Notes: a model not told the origin generated them from the letters alone. DNA of 64,000 nucleotides from Bacteroidales bacterium (GCA_024681475.1 JAILAT010000047.1:21635-85634); one strand, 5' to 3'; shown: positions 34,770 to 44,210, counted from the stretch's first letter. Program-made: numbers and translations.

Positions 34770-35445
34770 TTTTAGCAGCCAGCAGTCGGAGGTAGTCGCT
34801 GGCTTCGGGACCGAGATTGAAAAGCAGGTCGAGGCAGCTGACATTGGGGATGAAATCCATACGGTCGGCGAACACCTGCTGGTATTCTGGAAAGACGATT
34901 GTTTCGTCGGGGTGCTTGTACGAAAAGTCTCCACGATGATCACTGGAAGTGTTTTCGGCAGCCAAATAATCGGTGGAGTAGCTGATGGCGACATCGGCTT
35001 TCAGCGCCTTCAGCAGGAACAGGAGACAGGCTTCGTCGAGTTCCCAAAGATACTGGTATCGGCGATTGAGAATGTCTATTATCTTGTCGCAATAGTAGAG
35101 GTAGAATGGCGACGAGTTGTAGGCGGTCTCAATGGCGCGCAGATGGAGGGTGTTCCACCGCTCGGTGTAGGCGATCTCTATGTCTCCACTGATGGTATGG
35201 TTGCCGTTTGTGCGCACCACGGGCACCGACAGCGTCATCGGCCCGTTGGCGGTCACGATTACTGTCCGGTTGCGCAGCGTCTGTTTCGGAAATGTTTCGT
35301 GTAGCTCCAGCACCACGTCGCTCTGTGCGACAAGTGATGCCATGTAGGCGATGGGCGGGAAATAGGCGATAGGATAGCGCGTGGCTTGCATAGCCGTAGG
35401 TTCTGCCATGGTGCTGTTTTCGGGGTGGTGTTCTTCGGTTTTCAT
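34756..35445 (-). CDS. WbqC-like family protein
   Basis: The 229-residue protein matches the WbqC-like family: IAYFPPIAYMASLVAQSDVVLELHETFPKQTLRNRTVIVTANG with the family's tyrosine-rich start, LSVPV, and KIIDILNRRYQYLWELD. These proteins sit in surface polysaccharide or signal-peptidase clusters; catalytic activity is unproven. The start at 35445 overlaps the TGA of the upstream gene (ATGA). A later Met at 35409 (MAEPTAMQATRYPI) is an alternative start. The longer frame reaching 35658 is antisense-like noise rich in Arg. Confidence 0.75.
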   Translation of the reverse strand: MKTEEHHPENSTMAEPTAMQATRYPIAYFPPIAYMASLVAQSDVVLELHETFPKQTLRNRTVIVTANGPMTLSVPVVRTNGNHTISGDIEIAYTERWNTLHLRAIETAYNSSPFYLYYCDKIIDILNRRYQYLWELDEACLLFLLKALKADVAISYSTDYLAAENTSSDHRGDFSYKHPDETIVFPEYQQVFADRMDFIPNVSCLDLLFNLGPEASDYLRLLAAKNHGL

Positions 35446-35855
35446 TGTCCGAAGGCCACGGAGATCAGGTCGTCGTCTTCGAAGTAAAAATCGATATTGC
35501 CTTCGGGGAAGGTGATGCGGCGCTCGCCCCAGTCTTCCTGGTCGGCATCCTCTTCGAAATAATTGGCGGCAATCATCAGCTGGACAATCTCTTTCTCGCC
35601 CATGTCGAAAATGGCCTTTCCGAACAGCGTCGTCTCGTCCACTGAGATGTCGATGCACTGCAGCTTGGGGCTGTCGCCTTCGCAGAAAAGGGTCAGCTCG
35701 CCGTCGTTATAGTGCAGCACGGTGGTCATCTCATCGCAGGCGTTGTCGATGGTCTCTATCTCTTCGGGAGGGCCCATGATGGCCACGATGTCTTCGATGG
35801 GCATGTCGAAGTTGATGTCTCCCAGACCTTTTTTGATGTCAATATTGTATTCCAT
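35442..35855 (-). CDS. Small acidic protein of unknown function
   Basis: The 137-residue acidic protein has a pattern DIKKGLGDINFDMPIEDIVA, IMGPPEEIETID, then LTLFCEGDSPKLQCIDIS and ITFPEGNIDFYFEDDDLISV. That pattern is reminiscent of small alpha/beta proteins from toxin-immunity neighbourhoods, but I cannot assign a family. It is translationally coupled to the WbqC-like gene. A TAATTTTG (minus strand, 35907-35900) may be its -7 box. Confidence 0.6.
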   Translation of the reverse strand: MEYNIDIKKGLGDINFDMPIEDIVAIMGPPEEIETIDNACDEMTTVLHYNDGELTLFCEGDSPKLQCIDISVDETTLFGKAIFDMGEKEIVQLMIAANYFEEDADQEDWGERRITFPEGNIDFYFEDDDLISVAFGQ

Positions 35856-35907
35856 TGGTTATGCTTTTTAATGATGTTGTATTTTGTTTTTCGATGTCAC
35901 AAAATTA

Positions 35908-36271
35908 CACAAAAAATACGATACCTGCAAATAATATTTTATTTTTCTTTGTAAGTTGCTTATTATCAGGGCGAAATATTTTTGCTGCTCTTTGTGGAAT
36001 ACATGATTATTCGCTGTTTTTTGATTGGTAGGCATCCTTGTTTTGTATCCTTGGGTGCCGCCAGGATGCCGGGACCCGAAACCGCCAGGAATGAGTGAAG
36101 AAAAATGCTCCGATTTTGAGTTTTTTGCCATGAAATACAATGGTTTTTTGCACGAGAAATGACGAGCAATGACGATGTAGTGTTTAGGTGTAATAAGTTG
36201 ATTGACAGCTAGTAGTGTTTTTGTAAGATAATACTTTTCAAAAATTATTTTGTTGAGAAAGGAAAATGTTG
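35908..36271. other. Gene-free stretch upstream of tRNA-Lys genes
   Basis: No supported gene was found. A GC-richer patch at 36040-36110 (with CGCCAGGATGCCGGGACC and AACCGCCAGG) sits between AT-rich flanks and looks like a remnant or structured segment, without a recognisable class. Confidence 0.4.
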
Positions 36272-36279
36272 TATTTTTG
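36249..36279 (+). promoter_or_regulatory. Promoter of the tRNA-Lys pair
   Basis: TTTG (36249-36252), 19 nt, TATTTTTG (36272-36279), ending 34 bp before the first tRNA. Confidence 0.75.
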
Positions 36280-36313
36280 CAAACTCATTTTGCGAGCGTA
36301 TAGGCTTACAAAT

Positions 36314-36386
36314 GACTCAGTAGCTCAGCAGGTAGAGCACATCCCTTTTAAGGATGGGGTCCTGGGTTCGAGCCCCAGCTGGGTCA
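36314..36386 (+). tRNA. tRNA-Lys(UUU), copy 1
   Basis: A 73-nt cloverleaf: acceptor GACTCAG/CTGGGTC, D-stem GCTC/GAGC, anticodon stem CATCC/GGATG around loop CTTTTAA (anticodon TTT), T-arm CTGGG-TTCGAGC-CCCAG, discriminator A. CCA is not encoded. Confidence 0.97.
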
Positions 36387-36405
36387 CCGAATATTAACGC
36401 TTGCA

Positions 36406-36478
36406 GACTCAGTAGCTCAGCAGGTAGAGCACATCCCTTTTAAGGATGGGGTCCTGGGTTCGAGCCCCAGCTGGGTCA
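36406..36478 (+). tRNA. tRNA-Lys(UUU), copy 2
   Basis: Identical in all 73 positions to copy 1, separated from it by 19 nt and presumably on the same transcript. A terminator follows directly. Confidence 0.97.
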
Positions 36479-36479
36479 C

Positions 36480-36512
36480 AAAAGAGGGTTGCCATGGCAG
36501 CCCTCTTTTGTT
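36480..36512 (+). terminator. Terminator of the tRNA-Lys operon
   Basis: AAAAGAGGGTTGCC, AT, GGCAGCCCTCTTTT forms a stem with one G-U pair and a T tract. Confidence 0.85.
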
Positions 36513-36606
36513 GCAATAGGTGCTCGGAGGGGTGCGGCGCCGATGCCTTTTTTGCTTGCCGCCACACAATTTTTTTGTTTCCTCTGCGTTGTTGCTGTTG
36601 ACAATA

Positions 36607-38475
36607 ATGATCATGATGACGACGAAGCTAAGATATAGAAGCTGTTTGATGGCCTTGGTGGCGCTACTGCTGCTGGCTGGGGCCCCGACGGCTATGGCTC
36701 AGCAGAACGACGAGCAGATGGCTTCGTATTACTATCAGCATGGCGAATTCGACAAAGCCATCGAGCTCTACGAGCCGCTCTACAACAAGACCCAGAATCT
36801 CTTCTACTATCAGATGCTCTACAAGTCGTATCGTGAGCTGGGACGGCTGAAAGATGCCGAAAAGCTGGCCGAGAAGCGGCTGAAAAAGAATCCCAAGGAG
36901 CTGGCGCTGTATGTCGACCTCGGCGAGGTGCAGATGCAGCAAGGCGACAAAAAGAAGGCCGAGAAGAGTTTCGCCTCGGCGCTGGAGAAGGTCTCCTATG
37001 ACATGAAGGCGGTCAACAATCTGGCAATGGCCTTCGAGAACGTGGGGCGGATGGACTACGCCGTGCGCACCTACACCACCGCGCGCGAGCGCACGCAAAA
37101 TCCTTATGCCTATGTCATGGAACTGGCCACGCTCTACCAGAAGCAGGGCGATTACGAGAAGATGACGGCGGAATATTTCGGCCTCATCGACCAGCAGCCA
37201 GGCCAGGTGGGCAATGTGAAGCTGGCGTTGCAACGTGCTCTTAACGAGACCTCTAACCCCAAACTCGCCGAAGGCCTCAAAAAGACCCTGGCGGCGCGTA
37301 TCCGTCAGAATCCCAACAATCGTCAGAATCTGGATATGATGATATGGTTCTCTCTGCAGCAGAAGGACTTCCGCTTCGCCCTCACCCAGGCCAAAGCCGT
37401 CGATGCCCGTTTTCCCGAAGAGGGGTCGGAGCAGGTGTTGCATGTGGCGCAGATAGCGCAGAACAACGAGGACTATGAGGTGGCTTCCGACGCCTATAAC
37501 TATCTGATAGCAAAGGGGAAAGATGGCAAATACTACTATGAGAGCAGGGTAGGGGCGCTGCTGGTGAAGCAGGCAGTGGTGGACCGCAACCATGCGTTGA
37601 CTACCAAGGAGCTGCAGACCCTTGAAAATGAATACGAACAGACCCTCGCCGAGCTGGGCAAGACACAGCAGACGGTGCCCATCATGCGCAACTATGCCCA
37701 CCTGCTGGCCTACTATGACACTCAGGTGCAGAAAGCCGCTGATCTGCTTTACGACATCATCGAGATGCCACGGCTTCCCAACAAGACTGTCAGCGAGGTG
37801 AAGCTCGACTTGGGCGACCTGCTGCTGTTCTCCGGCGAGATATGGGACGCCTCACTCATCTACAGTCAGGTGGAGAAGGCCAACAAGAACGAGGTGATTG
37901 GCGCTCAGGCAAAATACAAGAATGCGCTGCTTTCGTATTATAACAACGACTTCGATTGGGCCAAGTCGCAGCTCGATGTGCTCCGCGCCTCGACATCCAA
38001 GCTTGTCGCCAACGACGCTATGCAGTTGTCGCTGATAATCAGTGACAATATGGAGGATGACAGCACCTACGACATGCTCTCCCTCTATGCTGCCGGCGAC
38101 CTCTATCTCTACCGTAACCAGCTCGATTCCGCCTGGGCCATGTACGACGCGGTCAACCAGCGCTCGCTGTCGCACGCCCTGTTCGACGAGATACTGATGC
38201 AAAAAGCCAAAATACGCTTGAAACAAGGCCGTTACGCCGAAGCTGACTCCCTGTTGCAGCGTGTCGTGGACCACTATGCCGAAGACATCCTTGCCGACGA
38301 CGCGCTGTGGATGCTCGCCGAGCTGAACGAGGGCCCCCTGAACGACTCAGTCAAGGCGCGCGAATGCTATGAGAAGTTGATACTCGACTATCCTACCAGC
38401 CTCTACGTCGACCGCGCACGCAAGCGGCTGGCGGTTCTGCGCGGCAAAGAGAAAATGATTGACAATAAGCTATAA
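36607..38475 (+). CDS. Secreted/periplasmic TPR-repeat protein
   Basis: The 622-residue protein has a signal peptide (SCLMALVALLLLAGAPTAMAQQ). TPR-type helical pairs run from about residue 40 to the end (YYYQHGEFDKAIELYEPLYN; YVDLGEVQMQQGDKKKAEKSF; FDEILMQKAKIRLKQGRYAE). Such proteins scaffold envelope complexes; no partner is evident. Several in-frame ATGs cluster at 36607-36618, and any of them gives the same signal peptide. It is followed 17 bp later by rsmA. Confidence 0.8.
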   Translation: MIMMTTKLRYRSCLMALVALLLLAGAPTAMAQQNDEQMASYYYQHGEFDKAIELYEPLYNKTQNLFYYQMLYKSYRELGRLKDAEKLAEKRLKKNPKELALYVDLGEVQMQQGDKKKAEKSFASALEKVSYDMKAVNNLAMAFENVGRMDYAVRTYTTARERTQNPYAYVMELATLYQKQGDYEKMTAEYFGLIDQQPGQVGNVKLALQRALNETSNPKLAEGLKKTLAARIRQNPNNRQNLDMMIWFSLQQKDFRFALTQAKAVDARFPEEGSEQVLHVAQIAQNNEDYEVASDAYNYLIAKGKDGKYYYESRVGALLVKQAVVDRNHALTTKELQTLENEYEQTLAELGKTQQTVPIMRNYAHLLAYYDTQVQKAADLLYDIIEMPRLPNKTVSEVKLDLGDLLLFSGEIWDASLIYSQVEKANKNEVIGAQAKYKNALLSYYNNDFDWAKSQLDVLRASTSKLVANDAMQLSLIISDNMEDDSTYDMLSLYAAGDLYLYRNQLDSAWAMYDAVNQRSLSHALFDEILMQKAKIRLKQGRYAEADSLLQRVVDHYAEDILADDALWMLAELNEGPLNDSVKARECYEKLILDYPTSLYVDRARKRLAVLRGKEKMIDNKL

Positions 38476-38492
38476 ACGAATACATTTCCACC

Positions 38493-39305
38493 ATGGAGCA
38501 GGTTAGGGCAAAGAAGTTTTTGGGACAACACTTCCTGAAGGATGAAGGCATTGCGCAACGCATTGTCCAGAGTCTGACAGGGTCGACCGCCAACCTGCTG
38601 GAGATAGGCCCTGGCATGGGCGTGCTGACCAAATATCTGGTCGACGACAGCCGCTATCATTTCAAGGTGGTGGAAATTGACATGGAATCAGTCGATTATC
38701 TCCATCGCTACTACCCTTCGCTGGAGGTGATAGAGGGCGACTTCCTCAGACTGGACCTAACCACTTTGTTCCATGATGATTGTGGCGCGTCGGAGCCCTT
38801 TGCAGTGATTGGCAATTTCCCCTACAATATCTCCTCGCAGATTCTCTTCCGTGTCTTCGAGGCACGCCAGCAGGTCCCCGAGGTGGTGGGCATGTTCCAG
38901 AAAGAGGTGGCCGAGCGTGTCGCCGCCAAGCCGGGCAGCAAGACTTATGGTATATTAAGCGTCTTGTTATCAGCTTTCTACGATATCGAGTATCTCTTCA
39001 CCGTGCCGGAGTATGTCTTCAATCCCCCTCCCAAGGTGAAATCGGCTGTCATCCGTCTGCTTCGCAACGACGTAACCTCCTTGGAATGTGACGAAAAGCT
39101 CTTTGTGCAGGTCGTCAAGACGGGCTTCAACCAACGCCGCAAGACGTTGCGCAACGCGCTGCGTCCCATGGGGTTGCCGCTCGATGAGTTGCCCGCCGAG
39201 ATACTGCAGGCCCGAGCCGAGCAGCTGTCGGTGGCCGACTTTGTGGACATCACCCGGATACTGGAGAGGCAACGTGCTGCCATGAACGACGTAAACAACA
39301 TGTAA
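38493..39305 (+). CDS. rsmA: 16S rRNA (adenine1518/1519-N6)-dimethyltransferase
   Basis: The 270-residue RsmA (KsgA) dimethylates two adjacent adenosines in helix 45 of 16S rRNA late in 30S assembly. The start KKFLGQHFLKDEGIAQRIV, the SAM motif LLEIGPGMGVLTKYL, and the catalytic IGNFPYNISSQI (NxPY) are intact, as is VFNPPPKVKSAVIRL. Loss of this enzyme gives kasugamycin resistance in other bacteria. It is downstream of the TPR gene and 10 bp before a membrane-protein gene. Confidence 0.95.
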   Translation: MEQVRAKKFLGQHFLKDEGIAQRIVQSLTGSTANLLEIGPGMGVLTKYLVDDSRYHFKVVEIDMESVDYLHRYYPSLEVIEGDFLRLDLTTLFHDDCGASEPFAVIGNFPYNISSQILFRVFEARQQVPEVVGMFQKEVAERVAAKPGSKTYGILSVLLSAFYDIEYLFTVPEYVFNPPPKVKSAVIRLLRNDVTSLECDEKLFVQVVKTGFNQRRKTLRNALRPMGLPLDELPAEILQARAEQLSVADFVDITRILERQRAAMNDVNNM

Positions 39306-39315
39306 TAAGAATATT

Positions 39316-39915
39316 ATGACAATAGTAGAATACATCCTGCTGGCCATCGTGCTGACTTTCGAATACTTGCTGGTGATGCAAGTGTGTGCGGCCAAACATC
39401 CTGTCGCCCTGACCAAGGGACTTGCCGAGTCGCTAGTTGTGGCTCTCATTGGCGGTGCGATGATTGCCCTGGGGATGTTTCTAGGTCATTTCATGCGCTT
39501 TACACCCGATGTGCTGGACCCCACCACCGCAGCGCAGAATGCGTGGCAGCAGCAGACCGACAAGATGATTTATGTGGGCTTGATGGTTGTGGTGGCGCTG
39601 CGCATACTTCTCACTGCATGGTCCAAAAAGCAGGAGGCTCCTGCCTATGACATCTCGCAGTGGGGCACCGCCATGATGTTGTCCGTAGTGCTGGGTATCA
39701 ATGTTTTTCTGGCTGGTTTGGCGCTGGGATTCTATGTCTCGTTCAGCACCGACGTATGGGAGGCTGTCGTCCCTATCGCGGTCTGCGCGCTGCTGTTCTC
39801 CTTCGTGGGCATCATGTTCGGCCGTCAGCATGTCGCACTCCGTACTCGTCGCTGGAAGCTGATTATCGCGCTCTTCGTGCTCATCTTTGCCTTTAAGGTG
39901 CTGGTGTGGAGATAA
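39316..39915 (+). CDS. Six-helix membrane protein, distant MntP-like
   Basis: The 199-residue inner-membrane protein has about six hydrophobic segments in two halves. The pattern resembles the MntP/LysE-type manganese exporters: VEYILLAIVLTFEYLLVM, ESLVVALIGGAMIALGMFLGHF, then MMLSVVLGINVFLAGLALGFYVS. The key Asp of MntP helix 1 is Glu16 here and the second Asp is Asn, so metal selectivity, or transport at all, is uncertain. Placement behind rsmA gives no hint. I rate this as a paralogue of unknown substrate. Confidence 0.5.
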   Translation: MTIVEYILLAIVLTFEYLLVMQVCAAKHPVALTKGLAESLVVALIGGAMIALGMFLGHFMRFTPDVLDPTTAAQNAWQQQTDKMIYVGLMVVVALRILLTAWSKKQEAPAYDISQWGTAMMLSVVLGINVFLAGLALGFYVSFSTDVWEAVVPIAVCALLFSFVGIMFGRQHVALRTRRWKLIIALFVLIFAFKVLVWR

Positions 39916-39936
39916 TTGTTCCTGTATTGTTACTTC

Positions 39937-40722
39937 TTATGTGGTAAACCACTGTTTGAATTCGGCCACTTTGGCGCGGCTGACGATGATTTTTTGTGGG
40001 GTGTCGACCGTCAGGGTGATGGCCAGCTTGCTGATGGGCCATACGGCTATCTCTTTAATGGCTTGGCGTGCAATGATATACTGTCGGTTGGCGCGGAAGA
40101 ACTGCTTGGGGTTCAGCTCGCCCATGATGGTGTCCAGTGGGCGGTCGATGACTTTCTCGTGGCCGTCGTTGAAGACGATGCGCGTCAGACGGTCTTCGAG
40201 GTAAAGGCATGCCACGTCGCTGACCACGATGGGTATCAGCTTGTCGCCCATGGGTATCAGGAAGTTGGTGCGGTATTGTTTTTGGGCGTTCAGTTGCTGG
40301 AGCAGGTTGCGTAGAGTGTTGGCGTCGATGCCTGTGGGTATCGTGGCCCCGTTGTGGTCGAAATGCGAATGATATTTGTCCAGGCTTCGCTTAAGATCCT
40401 CTTTACTAATGGGTTTCAGGATGTAGTCAATGCTGTTCACCTTGAAGGCGTCGATGGCATACTGGTCGTAGGCGGTGGTGAAGACGATGGGGCAGTTCAC
40501 CTCCACCTGGTCGAAGATGCGGAACGACAGTCCGTCGCTGAGGCGTATGTCCATCATGCAGAGGTCGGGCATGGGGTTGTTGGAGAAATATTCCACACTC
40601 TCCTCGATACTTTGCAGGGTGCCTATCACTGTGGCTTCGGGAGCCAATTCGCCGAGCAGCCTTTCGAGGTGCATGGCTGCTATCTGTTCGTCCTCTATTA
40701 TCAGTATTGTACGTAATGCCAT
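39937..40722 (-). CDS. LytTR-family response regulator
   Basis: The 261-residue regulator has a receiver domain (residues 1-120: LIIEDEQ, phospho-Asp in LCMMDIRLSDG, Thr/Lys switch in FTTAYDQ and YILKPIS). A C-terminal LytTR DNA-binding domain follows (residues 150-258: VACLYLEDRLTRIVF, FFRANRQYIIARQAIKEI). It is the last gene of the tolC-hlyD-permease-kinase operon, 11 bp after the kinase, so it probably controls that operon or an envelope-stress response. Confidence 0.92.
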   Translation of the reverse strand: MALRTILIIEDEQIAAMHLERLLGELAPEATVIGTLQSIEESVEYFSNNPMPDLCMMDIRLSDGLSFRIFDQVEVNCPIVFTTAYDQYAIDAFKVNSIDYILKPISKEDLKRSLDKYHSHFDHNGATIPTGIDANTLRNLLQQLNAQKQYRTNFLIPMGDKLIPIVVSDVACLYLEDRLTRIVFNDGHEKVIDRPLDTIMGELNPKQFFRANRQYIIARQAIKEIAVWPISKLAITLTVDTPQKIIVSRAKVAEFKQWFTT

Positions 40723-40733
40723 GATTCTATGCT

Positions 40734-41786
40734 TTATATGACGGGTATCTCAACCGAGAAATTCTCTTCGGTCTGAACGATGTTGATCTCTTTCGAGAAG
40801 ACGATGCTGTATCGCTGCGCCAAGTTGATGAGTCCGATGCCGCTCGATTCCTCCTGGTCCGATTTGGGCTGTATGGTGTTGGAGACGATGATGGTCTTCT
40901 CGGGAGTGGTGCGGATGTCGATGGTCAGTGGGTGGCGTGCCGAGATAATGTTGTGTTTTATAGCGTTTTCCACCAAGAGCTGCAGGCTGATGGGCACCAC
41001 CTGATAGTGCAGCAGCGCGCTGTCGATGTTGAGGTTGATTTTCAGATAGTCGCCGTGGCGTATCTGCATCAGGTAGATGTATGCCTTGGTGAATTCCAGC
41101 TCTTGCTCCAGCGTCACCACCTTTTCTTTCTGCATGATATAGCGGAATGTGGTGGCCAGCTGCTGCAAGTAGTTGTGAGCCTTCTCGTCGTCGACACCTA
41201 TCAGTCCGTTGAGCGTGTTCAGCGAGTTGAAAAGGAAGTGAGGTTGCACCTGGCGCTCCAGCGTCTCGTAGTGTATCAGCATATTCTCGGCCTGGAGATG
41301 TTCGTTCTCAATCACTTGCTGCTGATATTGCATGATATTGTAGAGCAGCATGGCCACGAGAAACGAGATCACGGCGAAGGTGCTGTCCACCACGAACGAG
41401 ATGGACAGCGAAAACGATGTGGCGCCGGTGCCGTAGAACAGGGGCTCGATGGCGTGGCTGAGGAGGGTAAAGAGCGACGAGATGGCAAAAGAGCCGAAGA
41501 GACAGCAGAGTATGATGGCCACGCGTTTCAGCGCGGTACGGATGATCCAGAAGTTGTAGATGAACAGTGCCAGAAACAGCAGGATGTTGGTCAACGTGAT
41601 GTAAATCACATGGAAATTGCTTTCCAGCGTGAGGGTGTCAGGGGTTATGGCGCCGATAATCATCACGATGGAGACGACGATGCCGGCGCCCACAGCTACC
41701 CAAACGGCGCGTGATGTGCGGTAGGTCTCTATCAGATGGATGATGCGCTGACGTTCCAGCCGCTTGTGGTTGACCAATATCTTCAT
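40734..41786 (-). CDS. LytS/YehU-type sensor histidine kinase
   Basis: The 350-residue kinase has about four transmembrane helices at the N-terminus (residues 25-165). A His_kinase domain follows with the phospho-acceptor in QVQPHFLFNSLNTLNGLI, and a compact HATPase with LLVENAIKHNI and GIGLINLAQRY. No periplasmic sensor domain of size is visible, so the signal is likely sensed in the membrane. It is paired with the LytTR regulator and lies 19 bp after the second permease gene. Confidence 0.92.
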   Translation of the reverse strand: MKILVNHKRLERQRIIHLIETYRTSRAVWVAVGAGIVVSIVMIIGAITPDTLTLESNFHVIYITLTNILLFLALFIYNFWIIRTALKRVAIILCCLFGSFAISSLFTLLSHAIEPLFYGTGATSFSLSISFVVDSTFAVISFLVAMLLYNIMQYQQQVIENEHLQAENMLIHYETLERQVQPHFLFNSLNTLNGLIGVDDEKAHNYLQQLATTFRYIMQKEKVVTLEQELEFTKAYIYLMQIRHGDYLKINLNIDSALLHYQVVPISLQLLVENAIKHNIISARHPLTIDIRTTPEKTIIVSNTIQPKSDQEESSGIGLINLAQRYSIVFSKEINIVQTEENFSVEIPVI

Positions 41787-41805
41787 AATGTTAATCTATT
41801 ATTAA

Positions 41806-42993
41806 TCAAATTTTTTCATGCCACCTGATGTAGCGTAGCGAGTAGATGGAGAAGACGAAATAGAAGGCTGCCTGGATCCATAGCGCCATGTATTCGCTGC
41901 GCACTTCGGCCAGCGAGGCGCCTGTCGAGGCAATGTGTACAAATCCCTGGATGCCAGGTGTCGACGGGAAGATGTAGCTGAATGCCAGCCAGAAGCGGGG
42001 CATGTTGCTCTGAGGCCATACGACACCCGACAGGAAGAACAGCACCACGCTGAAACAGAGGCAGCACAGCATGATGGTTGTCTTCTGGCGCACGAAGAAG
42101 TTGCCGAAGGTCTGGGCGAAGAAGATGACAGCCAGCAGGAACGGCAGCAGAAACATCACCAAGTCGTGGACGGTGCCCAGCTGCGGGAGACGGAACCAGT
42201 GGGGGACAATCCACAGCACGTAGCCTGTCACCGGTATGTAGAGCAGCATATAGCAGAGCGCCCGACCGAATGTGACGCGGTGCAAGCTCTTATTTCTCAG
42301 TCGTTTGGGTATGTAGTGCAGCGCTTTGCGGTCTTCGTTGGCTTCGCCGCAGAGGATGCCGATGCCGAAGAAGAGTGTCTGGTGTATCACCACCATCAGC
42401 AATGCCTGGATGAAGAAGCTGGAGAATCCGCCCGAGGGGTTGAAGAGCCTGATGTCGTCGTAGACTACGGGCTTCACCATCGCCTCTGCCGTCTCGCCGG
42501 TGATGCCTGCGGCGGCATAGCGCTCCTCTTCGATGGTGTGCAGCTCGTCGACCTGCACGCTGCTGGCCCCGGTGGCAACACTCTTGTAGTAGAGGAAGGT
42601 GCTCATGTCGCAGAATAGTTCGATATGGCCAGTCTCCATGTGTTCGACACTTTGGGTGAAGTCTCTTGGAATCAGGTAGATGGCGTGTATCTTGTGGTCG
42701 CGCATCAGCTGTTCGGCCTCGCGCATATTGTCGCAGCGGTAATCCACCCGTATCTCCGGTGTTGCGTCGAGTTTGCGGATAATCCTGCGTGTCATGGTGC
42801 TAGGCTTCTCGTCGATGACAGCCACAGGGACATCGTTCACCACCTCTTTGGAGTAGATGGCGCCGAAAATGATCGGGTAGAGGAGGGGGGCCACATAGAA
42901 GACCAGCAACGTCATCTTGTTGCTGAACACGCGGCGTATCTCCATGGTGGTCACCTCCCAGATGTCCAGGAGCCACATCCTGATGCGGTTCAT
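41806..42993 (-). CDS. ABC-2 type permease, second subunit
   Basis: The 395-residue permease has one N-terminal helix (MTLLVFYVAPLLYPIIFGAIY), a large periplasmic domain (residues 50-180, DVPVAVIDEKPSTMTRRII) and five further helices, with LFFLSGVVWPQSNMPRFW in the typical ABC-2 region. It resembles YbhR/YhhJ-type subunits of drug or envelope exporters. Its ATG overlaps the previous stop as ATGA. No ATP-binding subunit is encoded in this operon. Confidence 0.88.
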   Translation of the reverse strand: MNRIRMWLLDIWEVTTMEIRRVFSNKMTLLVFYVAPLLYPIIFGAIYSKEVVNDVPVAVIDEKPSTMTRRIIRKLDATPEIRVDYRCDNMREAEQLMRDHKIHAIYLIPRDFTQSVEHMETGHIELFCDMSTFLYYKSVATGASSVQVDELHTIEEERYAAAGITGETAEAMVKPVVYDDIRLFNPSGGFSSFFIQALLMVVIHQTLFFGIGILCGEANEDRKALHYIPKRLRNKSLHRVTFGRALCYMLLYIPVTGYVLWIVPHWFRLPQLGTVHDLVMFLLPFLLAVIFFAQTFGNFFVRQKTTIMLCCLCFSVVLFFLSGVVWPQSNMPRFWLAFSYIFPSTPGIQGFVHIASTGASLAEVRSEYMALWIQAAFYFVFSIYSLRYIRWHEKI

Positions 42994-44210
42994 TCATCAC
43001 CTCCTTTCTCCTTCTTTTCCAGTGTTTTCGAAGAAGGTACCAGCAGCCCGCGGTCGAAATTGTGCTGGAAGCGCCAGGCGCCAATCAGCCACAGCACGCC
43101 GAAGCCTATCAGCGCACACATCGACGGCCAGCAGTGTTCCAGACCGTTGCCGAAGAAGGCGATGTCGCGGTAGTTCAAGAAGTAGTGCCGTGCGGGGTAT
43201 ATCAGTGATATGCCGTTGAAAATGCGAGGCATATGTTCTACCGGGAAGGAGAATCCGCTGAGCGAGAAGCTCAGGGCGCCATAGATGCCGCCCACACCCA
43301 TCGAGAAGGGTGCGTCGGGCAGACAGCCGGCAATCATCACGCCGGCGCACTGCGCGGCAAAAACCAGCAGCATGGTGTTGGCCATCATCAGCAGCCAGCT
43401 GCCGTTCATGGGATAGTGCATGGGGCCGAACATGATGAGGTTGAAGATGAGTGCCAAAAGGCTGAACCAGAACCAGTAAGGGAACAGCTTCCCTGCCAGG
43501 GCCACCACGGCGTTGTTGTGTGCGTGGCGCATCAGGCGGTTCACGCCCTTGGTCTCCACCTCACGGCCAATCAGGTAGACTGTCAGCAATATCACTATGA
43601 ATGATACGGCAACGGGAACGATGGTCGTCATCAGATATATCCTGTAGCTGGTCCAGGGGTTGCCGATCTGGTGTGTGGTCATGTTCACAGGCTGTATGAG
43701 GCCTTGTATCGCGTTGTCGTCGTAGCCTTTCTTGCGTAGCACTTCGCGCTGCACGGCGCCGGCTGCCAGCATTCCCAGTCGCGCCAACTGCTTGTAGCTC
43801 AGCATACCGGCCAGAAGATAGGCCGTGTTGGAGTAGAGCCCGAAATGCGGTGAGCGGAAGTTCAGCAGGTCGTTGTACATCCCCTCGGGGATCTCGTAGA
43901 AAGCGAAGATCTCACCGCGTTGCATCGCTTTGCGGGCTTCGGTGTGGTTGTTGTATATCGCTACCACCTCCACCGACTGTGTGGCGTTGAGCTCGTGGCA
44001 CAGCCTGCGCGACAGGTAGCTACCGTCGAGATCCACCACCGCCACGGGCAGCTTCTCGGGTATCCCTTCGTGCATCATGGTGGCGAAGAAGGTGAAGATG
44101 AGTGTCGCCAGGAGCGTGAGGATGATGACATAGCGCGGCTGGCGTCTTACACGTCGCAGCTCGCGCACCATCACGCGTTGGAAGGTCAGGATCTGTTCCT
44201 TGAAATTCAT
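42990..44210 (-). CDS. ABC-2 type permease, first subunit
   Basis: The 406-residue permease is a paralogue of its neighbour: N-terminal helix (VIILTLLATLIFTFFATMM), a periplasmic domain (KLPVAVVDLDGSYLSRRLCHEL) and a C-terminal five-helix bundle with SLSGFSFPVEHMPRIFNGIS and YPARHYFLNYRDIAF. The pair should form a heterodimer that works with the adjacent HlyD-type adaptor and TolC-type channel. Confidence 0.88.
   Translation of the reverse strand: MNFKEQILTFQRVMVRELRRVRRQPRYVIILTLLATLIFTFFATMMHEGIPEKLPVAVVDLDGSYLSRRLCHELNATQSVEVVAIYNNHTEARKAMQRGEIFAFYEIPEGMYNDLLNFRSPHFGLYSNTAYLLAGMLSYKQLARLGMLAAGAVQREVLRKKGYDDNAIQGLIQPVNMTTHQIGNPWTSYRIYLMTTIVPVAVSFIVILLTVYLIGREVETKGVNRLMRHAHNNAVVALAGKLFPYWFWFSLLALIFNLIMFGPMHYPMNGSWLLMMANTMLLVFAAQCAGVMIAGCLPDAPFSMGVGGIYGALSFSLSGFSFPVEHMPRIFNGISLIYPARHYFLNYRDIAFFGNGLEHCWPSMCALIGFGVLWLIGAWRFQHNFDRGLLVPSSKTLEKKEKGGDE

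Noticed and set aside
34756-35658. Longer version of the WbqC-like protein starting at 35658
   Set aside because: The extra 71 residues are Arg/His-rich, overlap the upstream gene in another frame and break the ATGA coupling seen at 35445.
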